From: Agroathelia rolfsii
Taxonomy: Eukaryota > Basidiomycota > Agaricomycetes > Amylocorticiales > Amylocorticiaceae
Reading direction: 5' to 3'
Length of the DNA stretch: 64,000 nucleotides
Assembly (NCBI GenBank): GCA_018343915.1
Contig: JABRWF010000006.1
Span: forward strand, 930,001-994,000
Positions within the stretch are counted from its first letter, which is position 1, and every line of letters starts with the position of its first letter. Position numbers and translations under genes: made by a program. The notes under the pieces were generated by a model that had not been told where the DNA came from, searched no databases, and saw nothing but the letters and a program-made list of their open reading frames with translations. Positions 48,578-59,600 of the stretch are shown here, in pieces.

Positions 48578-48781
48578 TGCGCGTTATTTGAGAGCGAAAA
48601 ACTCCTCCAGAGGAGTTTTCCAGAATCGGTATTTTATGGATTATATTTTTTGAAATACCGATATTTGAGAATTTTGCCAAACGGGGTTTTTCAAACTACT
48701 GAAATCACCGTGATTTGGCGGTATTTCACGACACTCACGAAATCACTACAAATCACTTTAAATAACTCTAAATAACGCGCA
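48578..48781. mobile_element. MITE-like element with terminal inverted repeats
   Basis: About 204 bp bounded by TGCGCGTTATTT(G)AGAG at 48578-48594 and its inverse CTCTAAATAACGCGCA at 48766-48781. Inside are a perfect 10-bp-arm palindrome (AAAACTCCTC-CA-GAGGAGTTTT, 48598-48619) and an inverted ATCGGTATTT / AAATACCGAT pair (about 48625-48670). There is no coding capacity. Target-site duplication is not clear. Confidence 0.65.
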
Positions 48782-48808
48782 TCATTGGTTGCCGAGCACA
48801 CCTTTATA

Positions 48809-48902
48809 TATATTTCGGTCATTTCCACACCGCTTCAAGTTCCCTTGAAACAAAAAGTTTGTTTTGAGGGAACTTAAAACGGTGTGGAAGTGACAAAATA
48901 TA
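48809..48902. repeat. Long foldback hairpin
   Basis: Arms of about 45 bases (48809-48854 and 48858-48902) are inverted copies with few mismatches, with a 3-base loop. The core is CACACCG(C/T)TT(C/T)AAGTTCCCT. It directly follows the MITE-like element. It could be a separate foldback element; as RNA it would form a long stem. Confidence 0.75.
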
Positions 48903-50082
48903 CGACTAGGGAAGCTTCTGAGCCTGAGAGCCGCAAGGATATGCATCCTTCAGGCTATCAAGCCGAAATTAACTACTTTTAACTTCGTACGTTTGGTTTT
49001 TAATCTCTCACTTTCAAGCCTCGCCACCCCAGCAACTACCTTAGATTGGCATTCAAGACTCATAAGCTTCAAAAGCGGCAGTAATTGCAAGGTGGCTGGG
49101 TACAAGCACAAGCTGGAATATATGTATCATAGCGTACAAAATGGGATTAGATATCGATTTCTTTTATCAAACAATTAATCGAGGGAACAGGTCAACTGTC
49201 AAGCCCTATATATGGACACGGAATTAAACTCCGGTTAATTAGTCTCAACATAACCGGTCCCACTGGAGAGACTAACTCGGATGTCATTTGTGGTTCCCAT
49301 TGAAGCATCTCATAAATGCTCTACAGCACCTACAGCGCCTCCCAGTCTGTGGCCACTCGGGCAGCTTAACATCAGGCCTACATCAGGTATTTTAATACTG
49401 TTAGTACCTACTGAAAGGTATCACAATGCGCATGATGCCTATTATAATTCCCTGCTCATTTTTGAAACCAACGCTATTCCTCTTTCTCTCCCCCTTTTTT
49501 GCCTCTACTTACAATCTATCTACTGATATAGCTATACAGAGACCAGGCAATATCTTTTTTGATTCTATGTAGTGCACGGGTATCACCATACCTAAATATA
49601 TGCATAGAAACCAGATTTTCCCATAAACTACAACAGACCAACTCAGTAAATTGTTCAGTTAGCGTATATTTAATTTCTCCAGTCGATTTATTAGTAGAAC
49701 TTCCAATATTGACCGTGCGGAGCACGGGTCCCATCTAGTGTTACATAAGCAAAGGTTCTTGAATAAATTGTACTACGCGGGGTTAGGAATATGCACACAA
49801 ACACACCACATGCCCTCCAGTGGGAAACCCTCGCCTGACTCTTTAGCTACAATTGACTATTCAATGCAAGAAAATAAACACGAAATCTGTGTTCTGTTAT
49901 ATTAGATTTGAAAGCTTTTATAAGAGTAAGACGGACTGTAATTGCTTAAGAATGCATACTGTCTTGTGGAGTAGATACATGTACTAAGCCTAGAATATAA
50001 TTCTATTCAAATGGATAACTTGAAGGGCTTATTATTCCGTCCTCCTCTAAGATGTACTACAGTACAACGTTAGGGAGCTGCA
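48903..50082. other. Intergenic, no supported gene
   Basis: Only short frames without domain or splice support. The last part is probably the 3' side of the minus-strand gene at 50083. Confidence 0.4.
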
Positions 50083-51087
50083 CTACTGAAACAGCTGTTT
50101 TATCAAAGTTTTAGCATACTTGAAAGTCAAATAGCTATAAAAAAAATGAAACAAAAACATACTTAGAGGCTGAAAATGGCTGGATTGATACCAGCTCAAG
50201 CTACAATTGCTCCACGGACACGAGAACTCAAAAGTTTGAATGGATCCGGCTGGACACAGGAATTCATGTGTTCTTGCGCTTGCTCCCGGTGCTACATATA
50301 AGCTTGAGATCAGCGCAGACCTAGCAGGCTTATTGTTGTAGGTAAGACTAAGTGTATCAAGCGTCCTTGCGCTTGGTGTAACGTGCCAAACCTCTATTGC
50401 ACTGGTGTCACCAATTAGCTCATATGCACCATTTGTGTAGCTTCCAAAAGCTGATTTTAACCCTGGCGATCCTGTACTATTCCGAGGGACTTTGATAACA
50501 ATAGCACAGCGCTCCATGTCCTGTGAGTCATCTGGCATGTGAAACTCAGCAAGCGTGGAAATCTTAGAAAGTTATATTAATAATGATCTTGGTATATTTC
50601 AAAGTTGGACTGAATAAAACAAACACACATTATACGTGATTTGAAACTTCATGTGCCCGGGAACTACTCCACCGTTGAAAGACATATAAAGTTCCTCTTG
50701 TTTGTTGACTACAGTATTTCCCAATTCTCTGTCGACCTGAGCCAAAATACCCGGAAAAACAACATTCTGCCCAGGTCTCGTAGCCAGTTCAGTAAGATTC
50801 CCTGTCTTGTTATACGACATAATTCGCCTAAGGCCTGGTGATGGACTAACAGGACGGACACTTTTCCAGTCAAGTTGAAGGACATTTATGCATGTGCAAA
50901 TGATGCAGAACAAGCACATGAGGACAGAAGTCCAAGAGAATGTTTTCAAGTTATCTGAATTATCGAGCAAAAATAGTGGGATAATAAGTAGAAACTCTTC
51001 ATTCAACAGAGATTTATTTACATTGGTATGGTACTCTGATCTCAGACTCACGGTTGGCATGGCATGAATTAGCTTCCTCCAGTGCAA
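50083..51087 (-). CDS. Single-pass membrane protein with possible But2-like ectodomain
   Basis: Two exons in one reading: about 51087-50635 (one hydrophobic helix SVLMCLFCIICTCINVLQL, then an extracellular-type region with NKTGNLTEL and QEELYMSFNGG) and about 50560-50083 (MERCAIVIKVP, an all-beta-looking stretch, SIQTFEFSCPWSNCSLSWYQS). Helix, short stalk and beta-sandwich ending in C-x-x-x-C-x-L-x-W is how I remember a common agaricomycete family related to the But2 C-terminal domain, but the assignment is weak. Start codon and the region 51088-51230, which may hold another exon, are unresolved. The last codons may differ if a tiny intron near 50130 is used. It lies inside the UstYa/peptide block. 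Confidence 0.4.
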
Positions 51088-51230
51088 TGGCCTCAGTATC
51101 GTGAATACGGATATAGTATTTATGCACCCTTCGGAACATTATTGCTTTCCTGAAATACTGTCGTGTGTAGTAACCAGCGGTGAAATAAGGACTTGGTGGC
51201 TCAGCGCTTAGTTCCACATTCAACAGGAAA

Positions 51231-52148
51231 GAGGCGGGGACAGTGTTTGCAATACAAGCTGGTGCTATGAAGCTAGTACTATTAATGATACCTCTGATTT
51301 TGACTTACAACCTCTATTAATAACCGATAAGATCACTACAGTAGCATATCATAAAGGATCACATACATTGTATCTCTTGATAAAATGTGTCATAGTATCC
51401 AAGATATGGAATTTGATTGAATTATACAACCACTTCATAGAAGCACCACTAGTACATCTATCACATCATGTGCCGCCTCCTGATGTACAAACAATCAATT
51501 TCGGTTCCGGTTAGTGTAAAGACATGGAATTTCACCAAAACTTGGCTTGAAAGGGCTTGGCGCTATCAGTGATACCAGAGTATTGTAGACTCGGCGGCGA
51601 TGTATCTCTGCTCATGTATATCGATGTTGCATGTGGTAGCTGGTCAGCCGACCCCTGGCAGTGCTCAGTACAATTGATCTTGGATAACGTTAAATCAGCT
51701 GATCTTTGTCCTGGAGGCCCCGTCATTCAAGCTATTATCCAAAATTCAAGTTTTCTGATCTGAATTGACACTACCTGACATCCGCCTGCTGATGCGGCTC
51801 ATGCCAACTGGCATTTTTATATCTCCTCGGTCCCAAAGACTGAATTTATCATATTGCAAAATAATAACTTCATCCAAGCAATCAATCGATCAATATGATT
51901 CGACTGGATTAATGCTTCATTGTTAATTATAGCTTTTTATCTTTGATATCATCTGACCTTATCGGATGACCCGACAATGGAGTACTGATCAGTGCTAATT
52001 TACCGCTTTGCTGGATGCAATATCGGCTTTCGGAGTAGAAATTTCCTTGAAGCTCTCAATAGACTTAAACAATTGTATGCTGTTCACTACAGAAATTGAT
52101 ATACACGCTACTTCAATCACCCCTGTGTATTTCCCACAACATCATACT
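51231..52148. other. Intergenic, no supported gene
   Basis: Separates the minus-strand membrane gene from the plus-strand UstYa-like gene. No convincing coding frame or RNA gene. Confidence 0.4.
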
Positions 52149-52724
52149 ATGCACTCGAAGATTTTTCTCTTTCTTATTTTTCTAAGTTTTCTTACAGGAT
52201 TTGCACTTCTGTTTCATCTTTCTTGGCATCCTATGAGCTACAGTAGGTGGATAATTTTATGCAACACCTTTCAAGCTCAAGCTCATTCAGCGTTCATGTA
52301 AGACTATATCAATGACGATTACCCTCCCACATGGGATATAGGCCCTATCGAGAAAGTTGTGGTAGATTTCCATGACACGATCCATTACGGCCTAGATAGC
52401 GACTCTGGGATAATGGACTTCAGAAATATTATTCCTGCCACAGGTCATCTTGTTTACCTTGGTCCTCAAAGGCGTCCCTTCACTATCGCCTTATTTCATC
52501 AATTAAAGTGCCTGGATATCATCCAAAAAGCGTTAACTACGGCATCTCTGGAGTCGTCACTTGCAAAGCACTGCACAAACTATATCTTTCAGACCGTCCA
52601 TTGTCATTCACATACAAATCTAGAACCGTTTACATCTCCAATGGGAAATGCAGATTGGCAGGGTGACCATGTCTGCCAAGATTGGGAAGCTGTGTACAAT
52701 TTTGCTTCGTCGCTAGACCTTTGA
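52149..52724 (+). CDS. UstYa-like DUF3328 protein, second of two
   Basis: Exons 52149-52242 and 52303-52724 give a compact 171-aa protein. An N-terminal membrane anchor (IFLFLIFLSFLTGFALLFHL) is followed by YINDDYPPTW, V-V-D-F-H-D-T-I-H-Y, LVYLGPQRRPFTIALFHQLKCLDII, then KHCTNYIFQTVHCHSHTNLEP and CQDWEAVY. Order and length fit UstYa-type DUF3328 proteins, type II membrane oxidases of fungal peptide pathways. The first motif is HQLKC where most members have HxxHC, so one expected metal-ligand His is Lys. The second motif is also imperfect (A-K-H-C). It may therefore be catalytically altered. Confidence 0.75.
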
Positions 52725-53349
52725 TTTTTTTTTTCTGATATGATTCCAATGGATAAACTACGCTGGCAGTCTATTGAAATATTTAGCCTCATGTTCCCTT
52801 GATTATGACTGAGGCCAAGAAAACTCTGCCGAGTTGGTAAATACCCAACCCGATTTACCATGCGTTCATGGGTTTTGTAACTAAGATGACCACGTTGGGT
52901 ACTACAGCCTGAGTACTGAGTATCGCATCCCCTGTTGATTTGGCCACTGCCAACGTGAATTAATAATAATAAAAGTGGCCAAGTGATGTGCTGCGTTACT
53001 TCCGATGACGTGCATGCTTGTCCCTCTTCACCCATCCGAGAAGCGCATATAGTCTGAGTACTGTCGCGTCACATCCGCTTTTCCTGGCTTCCCACTAGCA
53101 CAAGCGCAGCGTAGAGGCATCGAGATATATTCTCGCTTATTGCGCGAACTATTCGCGACATGATGACATGACTTCCATAATCGCATTTTTTTCCAAGTTT
53201 ATATACCGCATCATGTACTATACTGGTACACAAACTATAGTGTATATAGGTACATAGTGTAATTGGCTAGGAGAGGATGTGTGTTGAAAAGTGATGCAGA
53301 GGTGTATTAGGTGGTAATAAGTCACTAACGTAACAAAACGACGAAACAG
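52725..53349. other. Intergenic, no supported gene
   Basis: Follows the second UstYa-like gene; unsupported short frames only. Confidence 0.4.
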
Positions 53350-53860
53350 CTATTTGTGACAGTTACGACAATATAGAAGTGAAAACCAATACACGAAGGA
53401 GGAAAGTAAAAGGTAGAATTTACAAGGAGATGTTCTGAGAGTGTTTCGGTGTACAGAATGCGCCGATAGGATTTTGGCAAAGGTGTTTGACTCTGACACA
53501 AACTTGGCAAGCGCCTCGAGACCTTTGCGAGTACCTAGTGTAAGTGGGATGGAGAGGTTGTTTGGGGCTCTCGTAATGTGGTAGCATTTTTTTTTTTTAT
53601 TGTAGAGAGGGCAATCTGGTATGATATGGTCACGGGTCGGATTCAGATGAATGAAACGTGCAAGTAGTAGTCGTTTCTGAATATTCAAGTCTCTGTGGAA
53701 GGGTGCGAGTTTGGTGGAGGGTAAAAGGCGGAGAATTACGGCAGCTAAGTCGTTGCATGAACAGGCGACCATTCGCCTCACCATGCTTTGAGTGTGGCAC
53801 TTTCTGCTCTCTTGCGGGCCCAGGACGGGGAGGAGTGGAAAACAGGGCTTGCATAGCCTC
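53350..53860 (-). pseudogene. C-terminal remnant of a LINE-type retrotransposon polyprotein
   Basis: Overlapping minus-strand frames read CPHSK-like residues, RFIHLNPTRDHIIPDCPLY, LSIPLTLGTRKGLEALAKFVSESNTFAKI. The order D-H-x-x-x-D-C-P-x-Y, then L-L-G-T-x-K-G-L-x-A-L-A-x-F, is the usual end of basidiomycete non-LTR retrotransposon ORF2 (zinc-knuckle-like tail and following helix). No reverse transcriptase or endonuclease block is left, and the frames are broken. Confidence 0.45.
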
Positions 53861-55002
53861 TTATGGCTTCTTTTTCAAGGGTGTTAACCCACTCATTCTC
53901 TTCGATTCCCTAGTAGCTTGGTACTCACTGAACCGTGGTTTTACATTGAGACATTTTATTAGGATTTCATCCATGTATTTGCAAAGCGTGATTGCGAAGA
54001 TTCGGACGGGATGGGATCGCGTAATTAGAAGTTACTATGTCACCGGCGACGCTCTACCCCTACCCCCCTTCCTTCTATCCAAACACTCACTATGGCTTCT
54101 TTAGATTGGTCATGATTACAGCGTTAATAGCTTGCCATGCTTATCATACCACTAAATTGCCACAGCTTGAAGCTTGATGCATACTCGAGCTGTTAGCATG
54201 GCGCCCACATCGTTGCGGTCAATATCCTTGGGTGTCCCGAGTCAGCCTGAGACTCTGAATCCTAATTGATCTTTTGTGGTCCTGATACAAACACCAGTAC
54301 AGAATTGAGCGATGACCGATATCACTCAGGGTCAACTTAGTTTCACCGCCCAGGTACACGCGCTTGCATCAGGTACTTTACTTCTACTAATAATAGTACA
54401 AATCAAGTACATTCGCATCGAATCCTGTTGTCAGCTTAACTGTGACGGTGCTTACGGTGCTGGTACACTGGCAAGCAGGCCCTCTGGTAGGCGCAACTGG
54501 TTAGGAACAAAGTTCTGTCTTATAGTTTTTGCCGATGTCAATAACAATCATGAGTCTGATGCGACACTATACCACCACCAGTAAGTGCCAGTAACCGCAC
54601 AGATATACTGACTGCTAGTATTGATACGTCCTGATTGTTCTAGTGTGAGCGCGAATGAAAATATCACGTGAAATCATGAAGCAACTGGTCAGCGATAAGG
54701 CCTGAGTGCTTGAGTACTATGCCAAGTCCCAATGATCCAGATGATATGATCAGTGATATGTCAGTAGGCCGGCACCGGACGGTAAAAGACACTGAATGTC
54801 ACCCGGATGCCAGTGACGCCTCATGTTCGTGTTCTCATTTTGATGGAACCACATCCATCATTCTGAAGTTGATTATATTATAATTGTACAAGTTTTTCTG
54901 AAGACAAAAAGATTGGTATAGTATAAGAACGCTAGGAGATTCGGTTGATTGTAATTGCTAGAACTTGTGTACTCTACCACTTCAGACCAGTTCGAGTTTA
55001 GA
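53861..55002. other. Intergenic, no supported gene
   Basis: May include more decayed element sequence next to the LINE remnant and the promoter of the gene at 55003. No supported coding frame. Confidence 0.4.
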
Positions 55003-56340
55003 ATGGCATCACCACAAGCTAATGAAACGTATGTTTCAAGTTTACCATATCCTTGATAAATTTGCAACTCAAATGTTTGAGATTTAGCTATCCAAGCCTG
55101 ACCCCATCTGAAGTCTGGGCAGAAAGGTCAATTCTCGAAGGATGTTTCTTAGAAACCACTGGCTTTGGTATGTTTCATTGACACTCCCCTAGGAGCAGTC
55201 ATGCATGGCGTTTCTTCGTCGGGCTCAATGTTTCTAAACCCATTCCCTTACGCATAACCTTGCAGGTGCCCACTTTGTTTTATATGTCTTTTGTGCCCGA
55301 CAGCTCATCTGGGTTGCTACCACTAAAAAATGGAAGAAAACACATGGACTTGCTCGATGGTGGCTTTTGATATACATAACAACGATGTTCTTGCTCGAGG
55401 GCATCACCAATTCTCTCAATTTACGCATCATTGAAATGTCCTTTATCCAAGATTTCACTGGTCCAGGTAGTCCAATTTCCTACGAAGCTCCATACATCAT
55501 AAATGTGATCTCTATGGCTGCTGGTTTCATCAACATGTGGCTATCAGATGGACTTATGGTCTGTGCATTACCCAGATTATGATTGCTAAAACTAACACTT
55601 TATACATTTGGCGCTATCCAGCTCTATCGCTTCTTGATATTTTATGGCATGAATATCTATCTATTTATTATACCTGGACTTATGTTCCTTGTTACCATCG
55701 GTGAGCAATCCCATAATACCACCTTTACTTACCAAAGTTTGTTCCTAATATTGTACTACAAGCCACGAGCTGTCTGCTTTTATTTCAGTTATCTCATCCA
55801 CAAGCATCCATCCTCCAGAAGTCCGCAGAGCAGTTTGGATTTATAGCATGGTCCATTTCCATTGGATTGAACGTCATTCTTACAGCTGCCATTTGCGGAA
55901 GGCTCCTCTTGCATAAGCGACGGGCCGCCTCGACTTTACCTAAGAGTCACTTGCGACCATATTTATCCATAGCGGCGATCGTCATCGAGAGCGCAGCTTT
56001 ATATACGTTCTCAGCCACGTTCTTCCTTGTAGCTTACATTGTCGGAAATAGTGTAAGCAACCAGGCGATAGGGATTTTGGGACCAACGCAAGCGATTGCA
56101 CCTTTGCTCATTATTTATCGAGTAGCTACGGGTGAAGCATGGTCGCGGGATACTGAGATAAGAATGACTAGGACAGCAGAGGTAACAGAGGCTTCCGTTC
56201 GTAGCGAAATACGGTTTGCAGAGGTAGCGATTAGCCAAGATCGTTCTAATACTGCCGTCTTAAACCTTGAGCTATCTGATGGTTCGACTTCCGTTGTAAC
56301 TCAGAAGGCATTCGCTAGCAAGGAGGACATCGACACCTGA
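55003..56340 (+). CDS. Seven-helix-like membrane protein of an agaricomycete family
   Basis: Exons 55003-55028, 55088-55167, 55266-55558, 55622-55700, 55805-56340; 337 aa with consistent phases. Helices visible: AHFVLYVFCARQLIW, WWLLIYITTMFLLEGITNSL, NVISMAAGFINMWLSDGLM, YGMNIYLFIIPGLMFLVTI, WSISIGLNVILTAAICGRLLL, IAAIVIESAALYTFSATFFLVAYI and a last one at GPTQAIAPLLIIYRVA. A polar ~65-residue cytoplasmic tail follows GEAWSRDTE. The blocks S-D-G-L-M, W-S-I-S-I-G-L-N-V-I-L-T and I-V-I-E-S-A-A-L-Y-T are typical of a large, uncharacterised membrane family in mushrooms. The exon 4/5 junction was chosen because it restores those blocks. Confidence 0.75.
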
Positions 56341-56673
56341 CCATGACGAGTGCACTATACTATGTCGTTGTAGGTTTGAGTTTCTAGGAAATATGACCCA
56401 TCTTGGTCTGGAAGCCCTATTTATGCGCTTGCTGTTATGAAGATTCTGCGCAATAATTGATTACATATATGTTTGTTCACGATCCCAGTCGATGCTTCTA
56501 TTTATTAAAAGATGTACCAGCTTCGCCCATGTATTCTCAAATATTAATCAGAATGAATTATAAAATATCAGATCCCAAATAGCACATGGTTGTTAAACAG
56601 GACAGTGGGTAAAACTGAGAACAGAATAATGCAATATGCTGAATACAAGGTACAGATTCACGATCGACGTGGT
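56341..56673. other. Convergent 3' spacer
   Basis: Lies between the stop of the plus-strand membrane gene and the stop of minus-strand SPT6. It should hold both 3' untranslated ends; nothing else seen. Confidence 0.6.
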
Positions 56674-59600
56674 TTATGACCAACCACTAGCACCGGCGTT
56701 TGGACCCCATCCGCCTCCAGGAATCATGGCAGATCGCGAAGGCATACCAGGAGGGACATCACCCGGTGGTTGATGCCGCGGTGTGAACCCTGACGGTGTT
56801 TGATACCCGTAGGGTGTAGATACTGGCGGAGGCATTCCATAGGCTGACGGCTGAGGTGGGGGCATACCACTGTACGGTCGTGGTGTAATTCCTCCAGCGT
56901 ATGGGTTAGGCGTTCGTGCAGGCGGACGAACAGACATGTGGCCGGGTGTGGCGTGTCCCGGCGTGCGAGCTGGTGTACGAGCACCGTGAGCAGGCGTGCG
57001 ACCTCCTCCAACATATGGAGTCTTTCCTCCAGCACCCAAATTTTTGGATTCGTGCAAATGACTACGAAATCAAGATCTTGAGACACATAGATTACATGAC
57101 CTCAAAAAAGAATACTACTTACCGAACTTTGAAAGCATCACATAGTTCCGGCACACCAACAGCTGGCGCATCAAAGAGATAGTAGGCTTCAGGTGCAACG
57201 CGGACGGGCTGATTGCTACTGTCAGTCAAATATTCCAGAAAGCACGAGACCGTTCATACCCATGTTTGGACAGTAGAGTTTTTGTTTGCCAGGAAACAAA
57301 GCAAGAAGTGGCCTGGTTTATTACGATTCAGCGTGAAGCCGTACATACTCTTTGCAGGATGAGCAGCCACATAGTTCTTCAAGAACAGATCTATAATATC
57401 ATTTGAGTACATCCAAGGCCACATCTTAAAACCATAAAATACTCACGTAGGTCGTCAGGATTACCAGGCTTGAATCGTTCATGGTTCATGAGATCTTCCA
57501 CCCGACGAGCACATGCTTGAACGTGTGTTACAATGAGTTCGTCCAGGTCTGAGTATCTGTGCTTCTCGTCAATGATGAGCTGACCGCCCACAGTCTGACC
57601 CGTAGGGTCAGCATTTGGTTCATACACATCTGCAAGGAATCAGTATTTTGCATTGACAAATGTAAGTAAAATAAAGCATGCCCACCAATGTGCTGATACA
57701 GCTTATTCTCGACCTTCCAGGTGACTGCTAAATGATCGGGTCCCTTTGATGATGGGCGAATTACCACCTCCCCTCTCGGCAATTTTTCCAAAAACGCCTC
57801 GGCTTGAGTGCTGTTGAAATCGTGGAAGTTGGGGTGCTTGATGATACGGCGTTTGCGGTCCACCTCGGCCCTCTTCTTTCGAGCTTGCATATCGATGGCC
57901 TTTTCGTAGCGCGTCTGATCCCAGTGCTCATCTTTGGGAACCCGACGATATACGCTATCACCGGCAGATATATCACTTGGCCGTGCTGACAACTCCACAA
58001 AGAACTGGTCGTTGTTCAAATCGAGCTTGACGTCAATGACCACACCAGGAATAGTTTGGCCCTTCTTGACGTCCTCACGACGATCGGCATCAGAGAGGTA
58101 TTGCGAATTGATGACACCTTCAATCCCGGAGTCGAGACGCACAGACGTATAGTTTGCACTCGTCCGTATGACCTGTACCGAGATGATAACTCCACGATGA
58201 AGAGTACGCGGTGTTTCTCCACTGAGCATCGTCATGACTTCCGTAGCAGTGAGCATAGAGAAGGCGGCACGTTGTTCTCCGAACGGACGCAAGAGCTCCT
58301 CGCGAATGACCTTCAGAGTATGCCGCTTGCGCTCCTGATTCGTCTCGTACATGTTGACAGCGAAGTCATCCAAATTGAGTTCGTTGAGTTTCCTCTCATT
58401 ATCAGGGTCCTTCATGATGAGAGTCACGACGTGCGAAGGGTGTTCGCCCTGGATATCTTCTTCGTCGAGTTCGAGAGCATCTGTAGCCATCTTCTGAGCC
58501 AACTCATAGTCTTCTGGATGAATGCGCGTGTCGTCCAGAGGATCTTGGACAGTATCATCACTGGCGCGACTCTTGCTGGCCAGCCGTGACTCCGGATCAT
58601 TACTGATGCGGAGGAAACCTGCCGCGTTATAGAAAATGTGCATTGTCAAGATCTCATCTTTGACGAATTGTTGGCGATTGAGTAGATTGCCCCCCTGTAG
58701 TCGATGTTAGTTCTAAATTCGATCGCAATTACATTTTCCTTACCATTGCGGCAATCTTCTTGACCAGGAGTTCGGCCTTCCTTGGTCCCAGACCACATAC
58801 GAAGGGTAAAAGACGCTGGTAGTAGGAATCGGTGACAGCACGGTTGATATCAACACCAACCTTGTTGACGATGTCCACCAACGTCCTCTCCAGAGCAAAA
58901 AGCAGCTTTTCTTGGGGAACCTGGAACAGGGATTAGTGTTACGACAGTATACAAACGAGCTGTGCAAATACCAGATGCTGAACATCAACATCCAAAGATA
59001 TGGCCGTAACATCTGATGAAAGCGCGGCGTATTCATTTAGAGGGCTTTGAGTATATCGCGCAAGACCAACGCAGTATTTAGCGATGGGAGACAAAGCGGT
59101 AAACTCATCAGCCGCACGCTTGCTATGTTGATATAGGCGCGCAGTCTCGTCTGCCACATAAATGACAGGGATATCAAAGAATGTATCCTGGTTCGACATA
59201 TTCTCCAGCGGTTTATTTTTACGCGAAGGGTTGATAACGTCCTTCAACTGGGTGGAAAGTTTGGCCGTGGCCATGGTAAACCCTGCGACGGCAATGACAT
59301 CCGGTCTGCGACGATTGAGCAGCTCAGTGAATTCGGAGATATTATCAGAATCAATAAGGTTGTCAATCTTGGTATGTTCACGGAGTCGTCCCATCTCATC
59401 CACGAAGACCATGGTGATGGCATCGGTTTTGGGATTGCCCTTGCCCCATGATACGGCGAGGACGCTTGGAACCTGGCCGATCTGTGTATCTTCACGAGCG
59501 TAAGGTGCACAATCTATGCGCTATCGGAAATAATCAACGAGAGTCGCGAAAAAGAAATGAGTCTAAAACTCACATCACGAAGGATATCACCAAGCCTCAG

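Noticed and set aside
54312..54584. Plus-strand 90-aa frame with one hydrophobic stretch
   Set aside because: No splice partners, no family resemblance, in an element-rich spacer.
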